A DNA stretch of 64,000 bases from Paraburkholderia elongata (GCF_013177735.1 NZ_WOEZ01000192.1:1-64000), one strand, 5' to 3'. Positions 25,406-34,551 are shown, counted from the stretch's first letter. The notes: generated by a model not told the origin, from the sequence alone. Numbers and translations: made by a program.

Positions 25406-25454
25406 GCTAGTTGCTAGTTGCTAGTTGCTAGTTGCTAGTTGCTAGTTGCTAGTT
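25406..25454. repeat. Heptanucleotide tandem repeat, seven copies of GCTAGTT
   Basis: Seven perfect copies of GCTAGTT fill 49 bases, followed by a partial GC. It sits 24 bases after the AraC stop and 8 bases before the stop of the convergent acetyltransferase, so it is in neither reading frame. This is a typical variable-number tandem repeat unit. Confidence 0.95.
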
Positions 25455-25462
25455 GCAGCGTG

Positions 25463-25927
25463 TCACACGCGCCGCGCCAGATGACGGATCGCCCCGAGTT
25501 GCGCCAGGCGCGGCCCGGTCAGCTTGTACCCCTTGCGCTGATACAGCCGCGCGGCAGGATTGTCGACGAACACGCGCAACTGCAACTCGTGCAGCCCGCG
25601 CTCGCGCGCCCACTGATGCGACATGTCGAGCAGATACGTGCCGGCGCCGAGCCGCCGATGCCCTTCGGCAATCTGCACGTCGCGGATATGCAGCGAATCG
25701 CCTTCTTGCGTGATGCGCAGCACGCCGATCGGCTCGCCGTCCACTTCGAGAATAAAATTTTCCGACTCGCGCCAGCTGCCGAGAAACAGATCGCCACGCC
25801 AGACCAGGTGATGCCGGCGATAGTAGCCGCCCATGTTATTGCGAGTCAGCGCCTCGGCGAACTCGAAATCGTCCATGCTGGCGCGGCGCAGATGAAACGG
25901 TGACGGAGCTTCGGTTGGATCGAACAT
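25463..25927 (-). CDS. GNAT family N-acetyltransferase
   Basis: The 154-residue protein has a GNAT fold with the acetyl-CoA motif VQIAEGHRRLGAGTYLLDMS (QxxGxG/A replaced by RRLGAG) and the C-terminal VFVDNPAARLYQRKGYKL. This fits generic small-molecule or protein acetyltransferases; the substrate cannot be inferred. ATG at 25927 (MFDPTEAPSPFHLRRASMDD) begins the fold; the frame continues upstream into the tRNA terminator without similarity. It stands alone, convergent with the AraC gene. Confidence 0.87.
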   Translation of the reverse strand: MFDPTEAPSPFHLRRASMDDFEFAEALTRNNMGGYYRRHHLVWRGDLFLGSWRESENFILEVDGEPIGVLRITQEGDSLHIRDVQIAEGHRRLGAGTYLLDMSHQWARERGLHELQLRVFVDNPAARLYQRKGYKLTGPRLAQLGAIRHLARRV

Positions 25928-26039
25928 GGTGGAACGACGAAGATGGGTCGGGTCAACGGTAAAACAGGCCGTGCGCGCTGGCAATGGCTGTTTGTCCCGA
26001 GCATACCCGGACGATACCCAGGCAGACCGGCTGCGGAAA

Positions 26040-26071
26040 TAAAAAAAGCCCACTTCTTTCGAAGTGGGCTT
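26040..26071 (-). terminator. Rho-independent terminator after tRNA-Asp copy 1
   Basis: On the minus strand an 11-bp stem (arms 26061-26071 and 26046-26056, loop GAAA) is followed by a T run. It ends the tRNA transcript 10 bases after the tRNA 3' end. Confidence 0.9.
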
Positions 26072-26080
26072 CTTAAAATC

Positions 26081-26157
26081 TGGCGGAGCGGACGGGACTC
26101 GAACCCGCGACCCCCGGCGTGACAGGCCGGTATTCTAACCAACTGAACTACCGCTCC
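26081..26157 (-). tRNA. tRNA-Asp (anticodon GTC), copy 1
   Basis: The 77-base gene encodes its CCA (complement of 26081-26083), has the anticodon loop CTGTCAC with GTC, the D-arm TAGTTCAGTTGGTTAGA and the T-arm GGGTTCGAGTCCC. Acceptor arm is GGAGCGG / CCGCTCC. It is the last gene of the cluster in the direction of transcription. Confidence 0.98.
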
Positions 26158-26251
26158 AGATTTTTGCACCGTGGCTTGTGAGCCTTGCTCATTTGCCAAC
26201 TACGTCACCAACCGCACCGCTCATACCGCTAACTGAACGACGCCGATGTCT

Positions 26252-26327
26252 TGGCGTCCCCTAGGGGATTCGAACCCCTGTACTCACCGTGAAAGGGTGA
26301 TGTCCTAGGCCTCTAGACGAAGGGGAC
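26252..26327 (-). tRNA. tRNA-Glu (anticodon TTC), copy 1
   Basis: A 76-base tRNA with encoded CCA, acceptor GTCCCCT / AGGGGAC and anticodon loop CTTTCAC (TTC). It is identical in sequence to the copy at 26548-26623. Confidence 0.98.
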
Positions 26328-26351
26328 AACGTACTGCTTACACCTTTAATG

Positions 26352-26385
26352 AAAAAGCCCGTTCAGGTTTGTATGAACGGGCTTT
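26352..26385 (-). terminator. Rho-independent terminator after tRNA-Asp copy 2
   Basis: A 12-bp stem (AAAGCCCGTTCA with TGAACGGGCTTT, 8-base loop) on the minus strand runs into TTTTTC. It lies just after tRNA-Asp copy 2, so each Glu-Asp pair has its own terminator. Confidence 0.85.
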
Positions 26386-26388
26386 GTC

Positions 26389-26465
26389 TGGCGGAGTGGA
26401 CGGGACTCGAACCCGCGACCCCCGGCGTGACAGGCCGGTATTCTAACCAACTGAACTACCACTCC
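26389..26465 (-). tRNA. tRNA-Asp (anticodon GTC), copy 2
   Basis: A 77-base tRNA identical to copy 1 except for one acceptor base pair: GGAGTGG / CCACTCC in place of GGAGCGG / CCGCTCC. The C-G to T-A change is compensated on both strands of the stem, so the pairing is preserved and the gene is intact. CCA is encoded. Confidence 0.98.
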
Positions 26466-26547
26466 AGTTTGCCTATCATGACTTGCGAGCGTTGGTTTTT
26501 TCTCTGCAAGCTGCGCTGCTTTACTACTACCAAGCGACGCTGATGTT

Positions 26548-26623
26548 TGGCGTCCCCTAGGGGATTCGAACCCCTGTACTCACCGTGAAAGGGTGATGTC
26601 CTAGGCCTCTAGACGAAGGGGAC
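26548..26623 (-). tRNA. tRNA-Glu (anticodon TTC), copy 2
   Basis: A 76-base tRNA with encoded CCA and TTC anticodon, identical to copy 1. With tRNA-Asp copy 2 it forms a duplicated Glu-Asp unit. Confidence 0.98.
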
Positions 26624-26789
26624 ATAATCTTTTCAGATCTGTCTTTATCTTGCTGCTAACTTATTTCATCTTCCTGCTAATTTCGCTTCGTCAGCAGCAA
26701 AGACCAATATTCTAACTTACGTTACAACTGTTTGTGAAGTCTTTTTTGCTACAAGCCCCAGACCTCGGAACCACTTCACTCTGCTCTGA

Positions 26790-26865
<76 letters not shown>

Positions 26866-26928
26866 CCTTGCAGAACAGAAACGAGATTCTAGAGGCCAAT
26901 TTGCGCTTTGTAAATACCCTTTGAGCAA

Positions 26929-26961
26929 TTGCATGCGACTTTTTTCGCAAGTCGCATGCAA
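26929..26961 (-). other. 13-bp perfect hairpin between gltX and the tRNA cluster
   Basis: TTGCATGCGACTT pairs perfectly with AAGTCGCATGCAA across a 7-base loop, 27 bases after the gltX stop. There is no T run on the minus strand after it, so it may be a processing site, a weak terminator or an mRNA end-protecting structure. Confidence 0.6.
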
Positions 26962-26988
26962 ACCCTCTCAATGCAGTTGCGAACGCGC

Positions 26989-28398
26989 TTAAGCCAACGC
27001 TTTTTCGATACGGCTCACGACAACATCGCGACCAAACAGCATCAGCACGCTGTCGATCGACGGCGTATGCGTGGTGCCCGCGACCAGCAGACGAACCGGC
27101 ATGGCCAATTGCGGCATCTTCAGCTTGTGTGTGCCAAGCGTTGCCTTCAATGCCGCAGCGATCGCCTCCTTGGTCCACTCCACCGTCTTGAGCGTTGCAG
27201 CCAGATCGGCAAGCGCCGGACGCACGACATCCGTGACGTGCTGCGCGAGCGCCTCAGCAACAGGCGCTGGCGCGCGATAGAACATCGCAGCGTTTTCGGC
27301 GATTTCCTTCACCGTCGAGGCGCGGTCCTTCAGCAAGCCCACCACCGACGTTAGATCGGCGCCTTGCGCGATGGCAGCTTCGTCGATACCCAGTTCAGCG
27401 AAGAAAGGCTTTGCGAGCTCCGCGAGGCGCGCATTGTCCGCTTCCTTGATGTAGTGCGCGTTGAGCCAGTTCAGCTTGTCGTGGTCGTACTGAGCCGGCG
27501 ACTTGCCCAGATGCTCCAGATCGAACCATTCGACGAACTGCTCACGCGTGAAGATTTCCGCGTCGCCATGCGACCAGCCCAGACGCGCCAGATAGTTGAC
27601 CACCGCTTCCGGCAGAAAGCCGGCGTCGCGATAACCCATCACGCTCATTGCGCCGTGACGCTTGCTCATCTTCTCGCCCTGCTCGTTCAGCACGGTCGGC
27701 AAGTGCGCGTATACCGGCGGCTCACCGCCGAGCGCGCGCAGGATGTTGATCTGGCGCGGCGTGTTGTTCACGTGATCGTCGCCGCGAATCACGTGGGTGA
27801 TGCGCATGTCCAGGTCGTCGACCACCACGCAGAAGTTGTAGGTCGGCGTACCGTCCGGGCGCGCGATCACGAGGTCGTCGAGTTCTTCGTTCGAGATTTC
27901 GATGCGGCCCTTCACGGCATCGTCCCATGCAACCACACCGGTGAGCGGATTGCGGAAGCGCAGCACGGGTTGCACGCCCGCCGGCGGCTCCGGCAAGACC
28001 TTGCCGGGTTCCGGGCGCCACGTGCCGTCATAGCGCGGCTTTTCGCCGGCCTCGCGTTGACGCTCGCGCAGTGCGTCCAGCTCTGCCGTCGACATGTAGC
28101 ACGGGTACACGAGCCCCGCGTCTTGCATCTGCCTGAGCACTTCGCGGTAACGGTCCATGCGCTGCATCTGGTAGAACGGGCCTTCGTCGAAATCGAGGCC
28201 GAGCCACGCCATGCCTTCGATAATGGCGTCGACGGATTCGGAGGTGGAGCGCTCGACGTCGGTGTCCTCGATCCGCAGCACGAAGGTCCCTTTCATCTTG
28301 CGCGCGAACGCCCACGGATAAAGCGCGGAGCGAATGTTGCCGAGGTGGATGAAGCCGGTGGGACTCGGTGCGAAACGGGTACGGACGGAGGTGGTCAT
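26989..28398 (-). CDS. gltX: Glutamyl-tRNA synthetase
   Basis: GltX charges tRNA-Glu with glutamate. The 469-residue class I synthetase has the HIGH-type motif APSPTGFIHLGNIRSALY near residue 9, the KMSKS motif as GEKMSKRHGA near 242, and a C-terminal alpha-helical anticodon-binding domain. No zinc-binding cysteine cluster is obvious. It lies directly upstream of the minus-strand tRNA-Ala, Glu, Asp, Glu, Asp cluster, so its substrate tRNA-Glu is encoded in the same neighbourhood. A -10 like TATAAT is present on the minus strand at 28526-28531, about 130 bases upstream. Confidence 0.97.
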   Translation of the reverse strand: MTTSVRTRFAPSPTGFIHLGNIRSALYPWAFARKMKGTFVLRIEDTDVERSTSESVDAIIEGMAWLGLDFDEGPFYQMQRMDRYREVLRQMQDAGLVYPCYMSTAELDALRERQREAGEKPRYDGTWRPEPGKVLPEPPAGVQPVLRFRNPLTGVVAWDDAVKGRIEISNEELDDLVIARPDGTPTYNFCVVVDDLDMRITHVIRGDDHVNNTPRQINILRALGGEPPVYAHLPTVLNEQGEKMSKRHGAMSVMGYRDAGFLPEAVVNYLARLGWSHGDAEIFTREQFVEWFDLEHLGKSPAQYDHDKLNWLNAHYIKEADNARLAELAKPFFAELGIDEAAIAQGADLTSVVGLLKDRASTVKEIAENAAMFYRAPAPVAEALAQHVTDVVRPALADLAATLKTVEWTKEAIAAALKATLGTHKLKMPQLAMPVRLLVAGTTHTPSIDSVLMLFGRDVVVSRIEKALA

Positions 28399-28525
28399 TA
28401 GCGGTTACTCGGAAGACAGGCGCCGGCGCCGTGGCAGACATCGCCAGTGAAGCGCGGCAGCGGACCGCGCCCATGCAGTAGAAAACGCCTTGCACGGACG
28501 CGAAGGAAATAAATACGAGAGCCGA

Positions 28526-28531
28526 ATTATA
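28526..28531 (-). promoter_or_regulatory. Candidate gltX -10 box
   Basis: A consensus TATAAT on the minus strand, with no strong -35 hexamer 17 bases upstream. A leader of about 120 bases before the ATG at 28398 would result. Confidence 0.4.
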
Positions 28532-28812
28532 CCTTCCGAACCCGTGTTGCCTGCCCTCGTCCGAATGGCCAATGGCAGCACACAGGACGCGCGGGAAGCG
28601 CGCTTCAAGGCGCTCGAGGGCTTCCTCTGCAACGTTTCATTACCGCGCCGACGCGCGCCCGGAGCTTTGATTTATGATGTGCGCGCGCTGCGAGTGGGGA
28701 TAGAACCGCAGCGCATGGAATCGCCGCCGGCGGTCCTGTCCGTTTGACTATCCGCCTGATCGCGGCACCGGTTGCGCTGATTGCGCCGCCCGCGCCGTTG
28801 CTGGAGAACCCG
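28532..28812. other. Gene-free stretch between gltX promoter and patatin gene
   Basis: About 280 bases without a convincing gene, terminator or repeat. The short frames in it have no family features. It must contain the patatin promoter, but I cannot place it. Confidence 0.4.
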
Positions 28813-29763
28813 TTGAAACCGTCATCCCCTCGCCTCGCCCGTCGCAACTTCTCATTGGCGGCCGCCTCCGCGGTACTTGCCGCCTGCACTACGACCGGCG
28901 GCGGCAAGACCGATAGCACGCCGGTTGCCGCCACGCCCACCGCCAACACGCCGCCGCTCGACAAACCGCAGCGGCCGATCCGCGTCGGGCTCGCCCTAGG
29001 CGGCGGCGCTGCGCGCGGCTTCGCGCACATCGGCGTGATCAAGGCGCTGGAGGCACGCAATATCCAGGTCGACTTGGTGGCCGGCACCAGCGCCGGCTCG
29101 GTAGTCGGTGCGCTGTACGCCTCGGGGATGAACGGCTTTGCGCTGAACAAGCTCGCGCTGAGCATGGACGAAGCGTCGATCAGCGATTGGGCCATGCCAT
29201 TTCGCGCGCGCGGCTTTCTACAAGGCGTCGCGTTGCAGAACTACTTGAATACGACGCTCAACAACCGTCCGATCGAGAAGATGGTCAAGCCGCTCGGCGT
29301 GGTCGCCACCGATCTGAGGACCGGCCAGCCGATCCTGTTCCAGCGCGGCAACACCGGCATTGCGGTGCGCGCGTCATGCAGCGTACCGTCGATTTTCGAG
29401 CCGGTGAAGATGGGCGGACACGAGTATGTGGACGGCGGCCTGGTGAGTCCGGTGCCGGCCTCGTTTGCGCGCAAGATGGGCGCCGATTTCGTGATCGCCG
29501 TGGACATTTCGCAGCGCCCGGAAAGCGGCCTCACTGCCAGCTCGTTCGACGTGCTGATGCAGACTTTCACGATCATGGGTCAGACGATCAAAACCTATGA
29601 GCTCGAGAAGTATGCCGACATTGTGATCCGGCCGAATTTGGCGGCCATGAGCGGCAGCGATTTCTCGCAGCGCAACGCAGCGATCCTGGCCGGCGAGGAA
29701 GCGGTGGCGAAGATGATGCCGGAGTTGCAACGCAAGCTAGCCGCAAGCCGCGCCGCGGTATAA
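28813..29763 (+). CDS. Patatin-like phospholipase, RssA-type lipoprotein
   Basis: Patatin-like proteins are lipid acyl hydrolases with a Ser-Asp dyad. The 316-residue product has an N-terminus with a twin arginine (ARRNFSLAAAS) followed by the lipobox LAAC, so it is likely a membrane-anchored lipoprotein, possibly Tat-exported. Catalytic motifs are LALGGGAARGFAHIG (oxyanion hole) near residue 60, GTSAGSVVGALYASG with the nucleophile serine near 94, and YVDGGLVSPVP with the catalytic aspartate near 209. The TTG at 28813 has GGAG seven bases before it and places the signal at the start; a TTG at 28744 would bury it. A bidirectional terminator follows. Confidence 0.9.
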   Translation: MKPSSPRLARRNFSLAAASAVLAACTTTGGGKTDSTPVAATPTANTPPLDKPQRPIRVGLALGGGAARGFAHIGVIKALEARNIQVDLVAGTSAGSVVGALYASGMNGFALNKLALSMDEASISDWAMPFRARGFLQGVALQNYLNTTLNNRPIEKMVKPLGVVATDLRTGQPILFQRGNTGIAVRASCSVPSIFEPVKMGGHEYVDGGLVSPVPASFARKMGADFVIAVDISQRPESGLTASSFDVLMQTFTIMGQTIKTYELEKYADIVIRPNLAAMSGSDFSQRNAAILAGEEAVAKMMPELQRKLAASRAAV

Positions 29764-29910
29764 CCCGCTGGGGCCGCACCGGTTACACCGACCGGCGCGC
29801 TTCGGCTGTTGTCGTACGCAACACACACGCGCCGCCACAGCCTGGGGGGTCCAGCAGGGAAGATTCGCCGGCACATCGGCGAACGTCCATCGGCAAGCGC
29901 CCAAACGCAA

Positions 29911-29940
29911 AAAACCTGCTTCGAACGAAGCAGGCCTTTT
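29911..29940. terminator. Bidirectional Rho-independent terminator between patatin and NlpC genes
   Basis: Stem CCTGCTTCG / CGAAGCAGG (29915-29923 and 29926-29934, loop AA) is flanked by T runs on both strands, serving the plus-strand patatin gene and the minus-strand NlpC gene. Confidence 0.9.
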
Positions 29941-29973
29941 TCACACCAGAACCGCCGGTGCGGGCTGAATCAG

Positions 29974-30639
29974 TTACTGATTACCGCCGATCGAAGCATT
30001 CACGCGCTTGCGCAGATCTTCACCGCCCTGATAGGACGTCTCGATCCGGCGTGCACCCGTGAAACGCTTCTCCCAATAGCCGCTATCCAGATCGTCGACG
30101 CGGATCGTGCTGCCCGTGGAAGGCGAATGCACGAACTTGTTGTCGCCGATGTAGATGCCGACGTGTGAGAACGTACGGCGCATCGTGTTGAAGAACACCA
30201 GATCGCCCGGCTTCAGGTCGCTGACGCGAACCTTTTCGCCGACGCGGCTCATTTCCTCGGCGCGGCGCGGCAGCGCCATACCGAGCGTGTCCTGGAACAC
30301 GTAGCGAACGAAGCCGCTGCAATCGAGCCCCGAGTCGGGCGTATTACCGCCCCAACGGTAGCGAACGCCGATCATGTTCAGCGCGCCGACCACCACGTCG
30401 CCCGCTTTACCGGCCATGCCGGAAAGGAACGATTTGGCGCCGCCGTCGCTGTCGGGAGCGGCCGATTGCGAATTGAGGGGTGACAAAGAATTCGACCCGC
30501 TGGGGGTCGAATATGAGGCATTCTGATTAAAACTGCTTACTTCGTCGGCGAAAGCGCCGGGAGCTGCTGCCATCAAGACGCCAATGAACATCCCGGCGAC
30601 GACGCGCGTGCAAGCCTGGGTTAGGTTTCTGTGCTGCAT
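29974..30639 (-). CDS. NlpC/P60 family cell-wall peptidase
   Basis: NlpC/P60 enzymes cut peptidoglycan stem peptides, usually between D-Glu and the diamino acid. The 221-residue product has a signal peptide (VVAGMFIGVLMAAAPGAFA), a Ser/Asn-rich linker to about residue 75, then the catalytic domain with Cys in GLDCSGFVRYVF, His in FSHVGIYIGD and a third residue (His) in NKFVHSP. It is probably periplasmic. It is 137 bases downstream of yejF in the same direction, linking a cell-wall hydrolase with a peptide importer. Confidence 0.93.
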   Translation of the reverse strand: MQHRNLTQACTRVVAGMFIGVLMAAAPGAFADEVSSFNQNASYSTPSGSNSLSPLNSQSAAPDSDGGAKSFLSGMAGKAGDVVVGALNMIGVRYRWGGNTPDSGLDCSGFVRYVFQDTLGMALPRRAEEMSRVGEKVRVSDLKPGDLVFFNTMRRTFSHVGIYIGDNKFVHSPSTGSTIRVDDLDSGYWEKRFTGARRIETSYQGGEDLRKRVNASIGGNQ

Positions 30640-30776
30640 TGGTCGGTATTTTTTGCCTAAAAATCAGTGGGCTACGAAAAAAAGTTTGGTCGATACTAGC
30701 CAGTAAGTATTCGTGTGTCAAAACAAATAGAAAAATACAATCGAGACACGCACCCAATTGGTGAAAGAGGGCAAAA

Positions 30777-32411
30777 TCAGTGGTCAAGCGCCGCTTTCAG
30801 CAGCTTTCGGGTGTAGGGGTGCACCGGTGTCGCAAAAATCTGCTCAACGTCCCCGCTTTCGACGATCGAACCGTTTTGCATGACCGCCACACGATGCGCC
30901 ATCGCCCCGATCACGGCGAGATCGTGACTGATGAAAACGAAGCCGAGGTTGTACTTCTGTTGCAACCCGGCGAGCAGTTTGAGCACCTGCTGCTGGATCG
31001 ATACGTCGAGCGCACTGGTCGGTTCGTCGAGAATCAGGATGCGTGGCTCCAGCACCAGAGCGCGCGCGATCGCAATCCGCTGACGCTGGCCGCCGGAGAA
31101 CTCATGCGGATAGCGGTACAACACGGTGCGGTCCAAACCGACTTCGCGCAGGACCGACACTACCTTGTCGCGCCGCGCCTCCTGGCTCATTTGCGGCCGA
31201 TGCAGCGCGAGCCCTTCGCCGACGATCCGCTCGATGGTCTGGCGCGGCGAAAGCGAACTGAACGGATCCTGGAAGACAACCTGCATATTCGAACGTAAGG
31301 CGGTCTGTTCGGCGCCGCGATAGCTGCCGAGCGCCCTGCCCTGAAACTCGATCTCGCCGTGCGCGGTGCGTTGCAGACCGAGCAGGGCCATCGCCAGTGT
31401 CGATTTGCCCGAACCCGACTCGCCAACGATCCCCAGCGTCTCGCCCTGGCGCACCGACACGTTCGCATCGGCGACCGCGCGGAAGTGTCCTGAGCGAAAC
31501 CAGCCGCTCCAGCCCGGCAGTTTCGTTTTGAAGTCGACCGAGACATCGCGCGCTTCGAGCAGTACCGGCGAGATCGGCAGCACCGGCACCACCGTGCGCT
31601 GCGGACGGCTCTCCAGCAAACGTTGCGTGTATGGATGCTGCGGCGACTCGAACACTTGCTCGACCGGCCCGCTCTCCACGAGTACGCCCTTCTCCATCAC
31701 CGCGATGCGTTGCGCGAAATGACGCACCAGATTCAGGTCGTGCGTAATCAGCAACACAGCCATGCCGCACTTCTCGGCTTCGTCGCGTTGCAGCTCCAGC
31801 AGCAGCTCGACGATCTGCGCGCGGATCGTCACGTCGAGCGCCGTCGTCGGCTCATCGGCCAGCAACAGACGTGGGCGGCACGCGAGCGCCATCGCGATCA
31901 TCGCGCGCTGACGCTGACCGCCCGAGAGCTGATGCGGATAGCTATTCACACGCTTGCCGGGCTCGGCGATGCCCGTGCGCCCCAGCAGCGCCACGGCGCG
32001 CTTACGCGCCTCGTTCGCCGTTACACCGTCGTGCACGACGATCGTCTCCGCAATCTGGTCACCGACCGTATAGAGCGGATTGAGGGCCGTCATCGGTTCC
32101 TGGAAGATCATCGCGATGTCCGAGCCGCGCATGCCGCGCATCTCACGCTCGCTTTTGGCGAGCAGATCCTGGCCGTCGAAACGGATCGACCCGCTCACCC
32201 GCGCATCGCTCAACAGACGCAGGATCGACAGCGCGGTCACGCTCTTGCCCGAGCCCGATTCGCCGACCAGCGCGACCCGCTCGCCGCGTTGGATCGCGAG
32301 CGTCACGTCGTTCACTGCGACCGTATCGCCAAAGGTCACATGCAGACGATCGAGTTCCAGCAGCGGCGGCGTCACGCCTTGTTTTGCATTGTTCTCCACC
32401 ATAGTGCTCAC
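30777..32411 (-). CDS. yejF: Peptide ABC transporter ATP-binding protein YejF
   Basis: YejF powers the YejABEF importer for peptides and microcin C-like compounds. The 544-residue protein is a fusion of two ABC domains: Walker A GESGSGKSVTALSIL near residue 46, signature LSGGQRQRAMIAMAL and LLADEPTTALDVT, then GESGSGKSTLAMALL near 326, FSGGQRQRIAIARAL and LILDEPTSALDVS. GTG at 32411 is chosen because GGAGG lies six bases upstream and it overlaps the yejE stop as GTGA; ATG at 32402 is the alternative. It is the last gene of the operon. Confidence 0.95.
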   Translation of the reverse strand: MSTMVENNAKQGVTPPLLELDRLHVTFGDTVAVNDVTLAIQRGERVALVGESGSGKSVTALSILRLLSDARVSGSIRFDGQDLLAKSEREMRGMRGSDIAMIFQEPMTALNPLYTVGDQIAETIVVHDGVTANEARKRAVALLGRTGIAEPGKRVNSYPHQLSGGQRQRAMIAMALACRPRLLLADEPTTALDVTIRAQIVELLLELQRDEAEKCGMAVLLITHDLNLVRHFAQRIAVMEKGVLVESGPVEQVFESPQHPYTQRLLESRPQRTVVPVLPISPVLLEARDVSVDFKTKLPGWSGWFRSGHFRAVADANVSVRQGETLGIVGESGSGKSTLAMALLGLQRTAHGEIEFQGRALGSYRGAEQTALRSNMQVVFQDPFSSLSPRQTIERIVGEGLALHRPQMSQEARRDKVVSVLREVGLDRTVLYRYPHEFSGGQRQRIAIARALVLEPRILILDEPTSALDVSIQQQVLKLLAGLQQKYNLGFVFISHDLAVIGAMAHRVAVMQNGSIVESGDVEQIFATPVHPYTRKLLKAALDH

Positions 32412-33514
32412 TGGTTGCCTCCAGCGCGCATGGCATCGGAGATGCGGGTGTCCAGCGCGTTGCGCAGCGCGTCGCCCATGAAGGTCAGCAGCAACAGCAT
32501 CGCGACCAGCACGCCGAAAGTGGATAACGAGATCCACCACGCGTCGAGATTCGCTTTGCCTTGCGCAAGCAGTTCGCCCAGACTCGGCGTCGGCGATGGC
32601 ACGCCGAGGCCGAGAAAGTCGAGGCTGGTGAGCGCGAGAATCGCGCCGCTCATGCGGAACGGCAGAAACGTGATCACCGGCGTCAAACTATTGGGCAATA
32701 CGTGCCGCCACATGATCTGCCAGTTCGAGAGCCCCATCGCCCGCGCCGCACGCACATAGTCCTGGTGGCGGTTGCGCAGAAACTCCGCCCGCACGTAATC
32801 GGACAAGCCGATCCAGCCGAACAACGACAGCAGCACGATCAGCAGAATGAACCCCGGCTCGAAGATCGACGAGAAAATGATCAATAGGTAAAGCTCCGGC
32901 ATGGCACTCCAGATTTCGATCAGGCGCTGCCCGATGATATCGATACGTCCTCCGAAGTAACCCTGCACGGCGCCCGCGGCAATCCCGAGTACGGTGCCAA
33001 TCAAGGTCAGCACCAACCCGAATTCCACCGACACGCGAAAACCGTACAGAAGACGCGCGAAAAGATCGCGACCGCGGTCGTCGGTGCCGAGCCAGTTATC
33101 GCGCGACGGCGGTGCCGGGTTCGGCGCCTTCGAGAAATAATTCAGCGTGTCGTAGTAGTACCGGTTCGGCGGATACACGGCGAAGTTTCCAGGCGTGTCG
33201 AAACGATGCTTGATATACGGATCGAGATAATCGGCGGGCGTCGGGAAGTTGCCGCCGAAGGCGGTCTCCGCGTAGGTCTTGAACATCGGAAAATACAACT
33301 GCCCTTCGTAGCGCACCACGAGTGGCTTGTCGTTCGACCACAATGGCCCGGCGAGGCTTACCGCAAACGCGACGACGAAGATGATCAGACTCCAGTAGCC
33401 AAGGCGCTGCTGGCGAAATCGCTGCCAGACGCGACGCGCCGGCGTTGGCGAGACGAACGCGCGAACCGGTTCGGTGCGCGCCGCCGCATCGGCTGAAAGG
33501 CGGGCTCGATTCAT
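32408..33514 (-). CDS. yejE: Peptide ABC transporter permease YejE
   Basis: YejE is one of the two membrane subunits of the YejABEF importer. The 368-residue protein has one N-terminal membrane segment, a large periplasmic loop of about 130 residues ending in NWLGTDDRGRDLFARLLYG, and four or five C-terminal segments with the ATPase-coupling EAA loop DYVRAARAMGLSNWQIMWRH. The start ATG at 33514 shares one base with the yejB stop (TAATG), implying coupled translation. Confidence 0.95.
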   Translation of the reverse strand: MNRARLSADAAARTEPVRAFVSPTPARRVWQRFRQQRLGYWSLIIFVVAFAVSLAGPLWSNDKPLVVRYEGQLYFPMFKTYAETAFGGNFPTPADYLDPYIKHRFDTPGNFAVYPPNRYYYDTLNYFSKAPNPAPPSRDNWLGTDDRGRDLFARLLYGFRVSVEFGLVLTLIGTVLGIAAGAVQGYFGGRIDIIGQRLIEIWSAMPELYLLIIFSSIFEPGFILLIVLLSLFGWIGLSDYVRAEFLRNRHQDYVRAARAMGLSNWQIMWRHVLPNSLTPVITFLPFRMSGAILALTSLDFLGLGVPSPTPSLGELLAQGKANLDAWWISLSTFGVLVAMLLLLTFMGDALRNALDTRISDAMRAGGNQ

Positions 33515-34551
33515 TAGCGCTCCAGTTGTTCGAATTGGATGCGGGGATCGACCCACACATAGCAAAGATCGGAGATCAGCTTGGTCGCAAGACCGATCAG
33601 CGTGAACAGATACAGCGTGCCGAGCACGACCGGATAGTCGCGCCGCACCACGGATTCGTACGACAGCAGACCGAGTCCGTCGAGCGAAAACAGCGTCTCG
33701 ATCAGCAGACTGCCGGTGAAGAACGCACCGATAAACGCCGCCGGAAAACCGACGATCAACGGCAGCAACGCGTTGCGAAACACGTGCTTCCACAGCACGC
33801 GCTTTTCCGACAAACCTTTGGCGCGCGCGGTCAGCACGTATTGCTTGCGGATTTCGTCGAGGAAGGCGTTTTTCGTCAGCATCGTGACGACGGCGAAACT
33901 GCCCACCACCGAGGCCGTGATCGGCAACGTGATATGCCACAGGTAGTCGACGATCTTGCCGCCGAGACTCAACTGCGCCCAGTTGTCCGAGGTGAGATTG
34001 CGCAGCGGAAAGAGTTGCAGGAAGCTGCCGCCGCCGAACAGCACCAGCAACAGCACGCCCAATACAAAGCCCGGAATCGCGTAACCGACCAGCACGACGA
34101 GGCTCGTCGCGATATCGAAGCGCGAACCGTTGCGCACCGCTTTGGCAATGCCCAGGGGCACCGATATCAGGTAAGTCAGAAAGAACGTCCACAAGCCGAT
34201 GCTGATCGACACCGGCAACTTCGAGACGATCAACGACCACACGCTTTGGTGCCGGAAATAGCTCTGGCCAAGATCGAACGTCGAGAAGCGTTTTAGCATC
34301 AGGACGTAGCGTTCGAGCGGCGGTTTGTCGAAGCCATACAGCGCTTTCAATTGCGCGATCTGCTGCGCGTCGACGCCGGTATGCGCGCGCAGACCGAACG
34401 GCGCGCCGTTCTCCGCGCCCTTGCGCAGCTCATGCTGCATCTGTTCGACCGGGCCGCCGGGGACGAACTGGATCACGACGAAGGTCAGCGTCAGCACGCC
34501 GAGCAAGGTCGGGATCATCAACAGCAGGCGTTTGAGAATGTAGCTCCACAT
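33514..34551 (-). CDS. yejB: Peptide ABC transporter permease YejB
   Basis: YejB is the second permease. The 345-residue product begins MWSYILKRLLLMIPTLLGVL as typical DppB/OppB-type permeases, has about six membrane segments, and its EAA loop is YVLTARAKGLSEKRVLWKHV near residue 240. The ATG at 34551 follows GGAAA. It lies 40 bases downstream of yejA in the same direction. Confidence 0.95.
   Translation of the reverse strand: MWSYILKRLLLMIPTLLGVLTLTFVVIQFVPGGPVEQMQHELRKGAENGAPFGLRAHTGVDAQQIAQLKALYGFDKPPLERYVLMLKRFSTFDLGQSYFRHQSVWSLIVSKLPVSISIGLWTFFLTYLISVPLGIAKAVRNGSRFDIATSLVVLVGYAIPGFVLGVLLLVLFGGGSFLQLFPLRNLTSDNWAQLSLGGKIVDYLWHITLPITASVVGSFAVVTMLTKNAFLDEIRKQYVLTARAKGLSEKRVLWKHVFRNALLPLIVGFPAAFIGAFFTGSLLIETLFSLDGLGLLSYESVVRRDYPVVLGTLYLFTLIGLATKLISDLCYVWVDPRIQFEQLER

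Noticed and set aside
25406..25454. CRISPR array
   Set aside because: The unit is 7 bases with no spacers; it is a simple tandem repeat.
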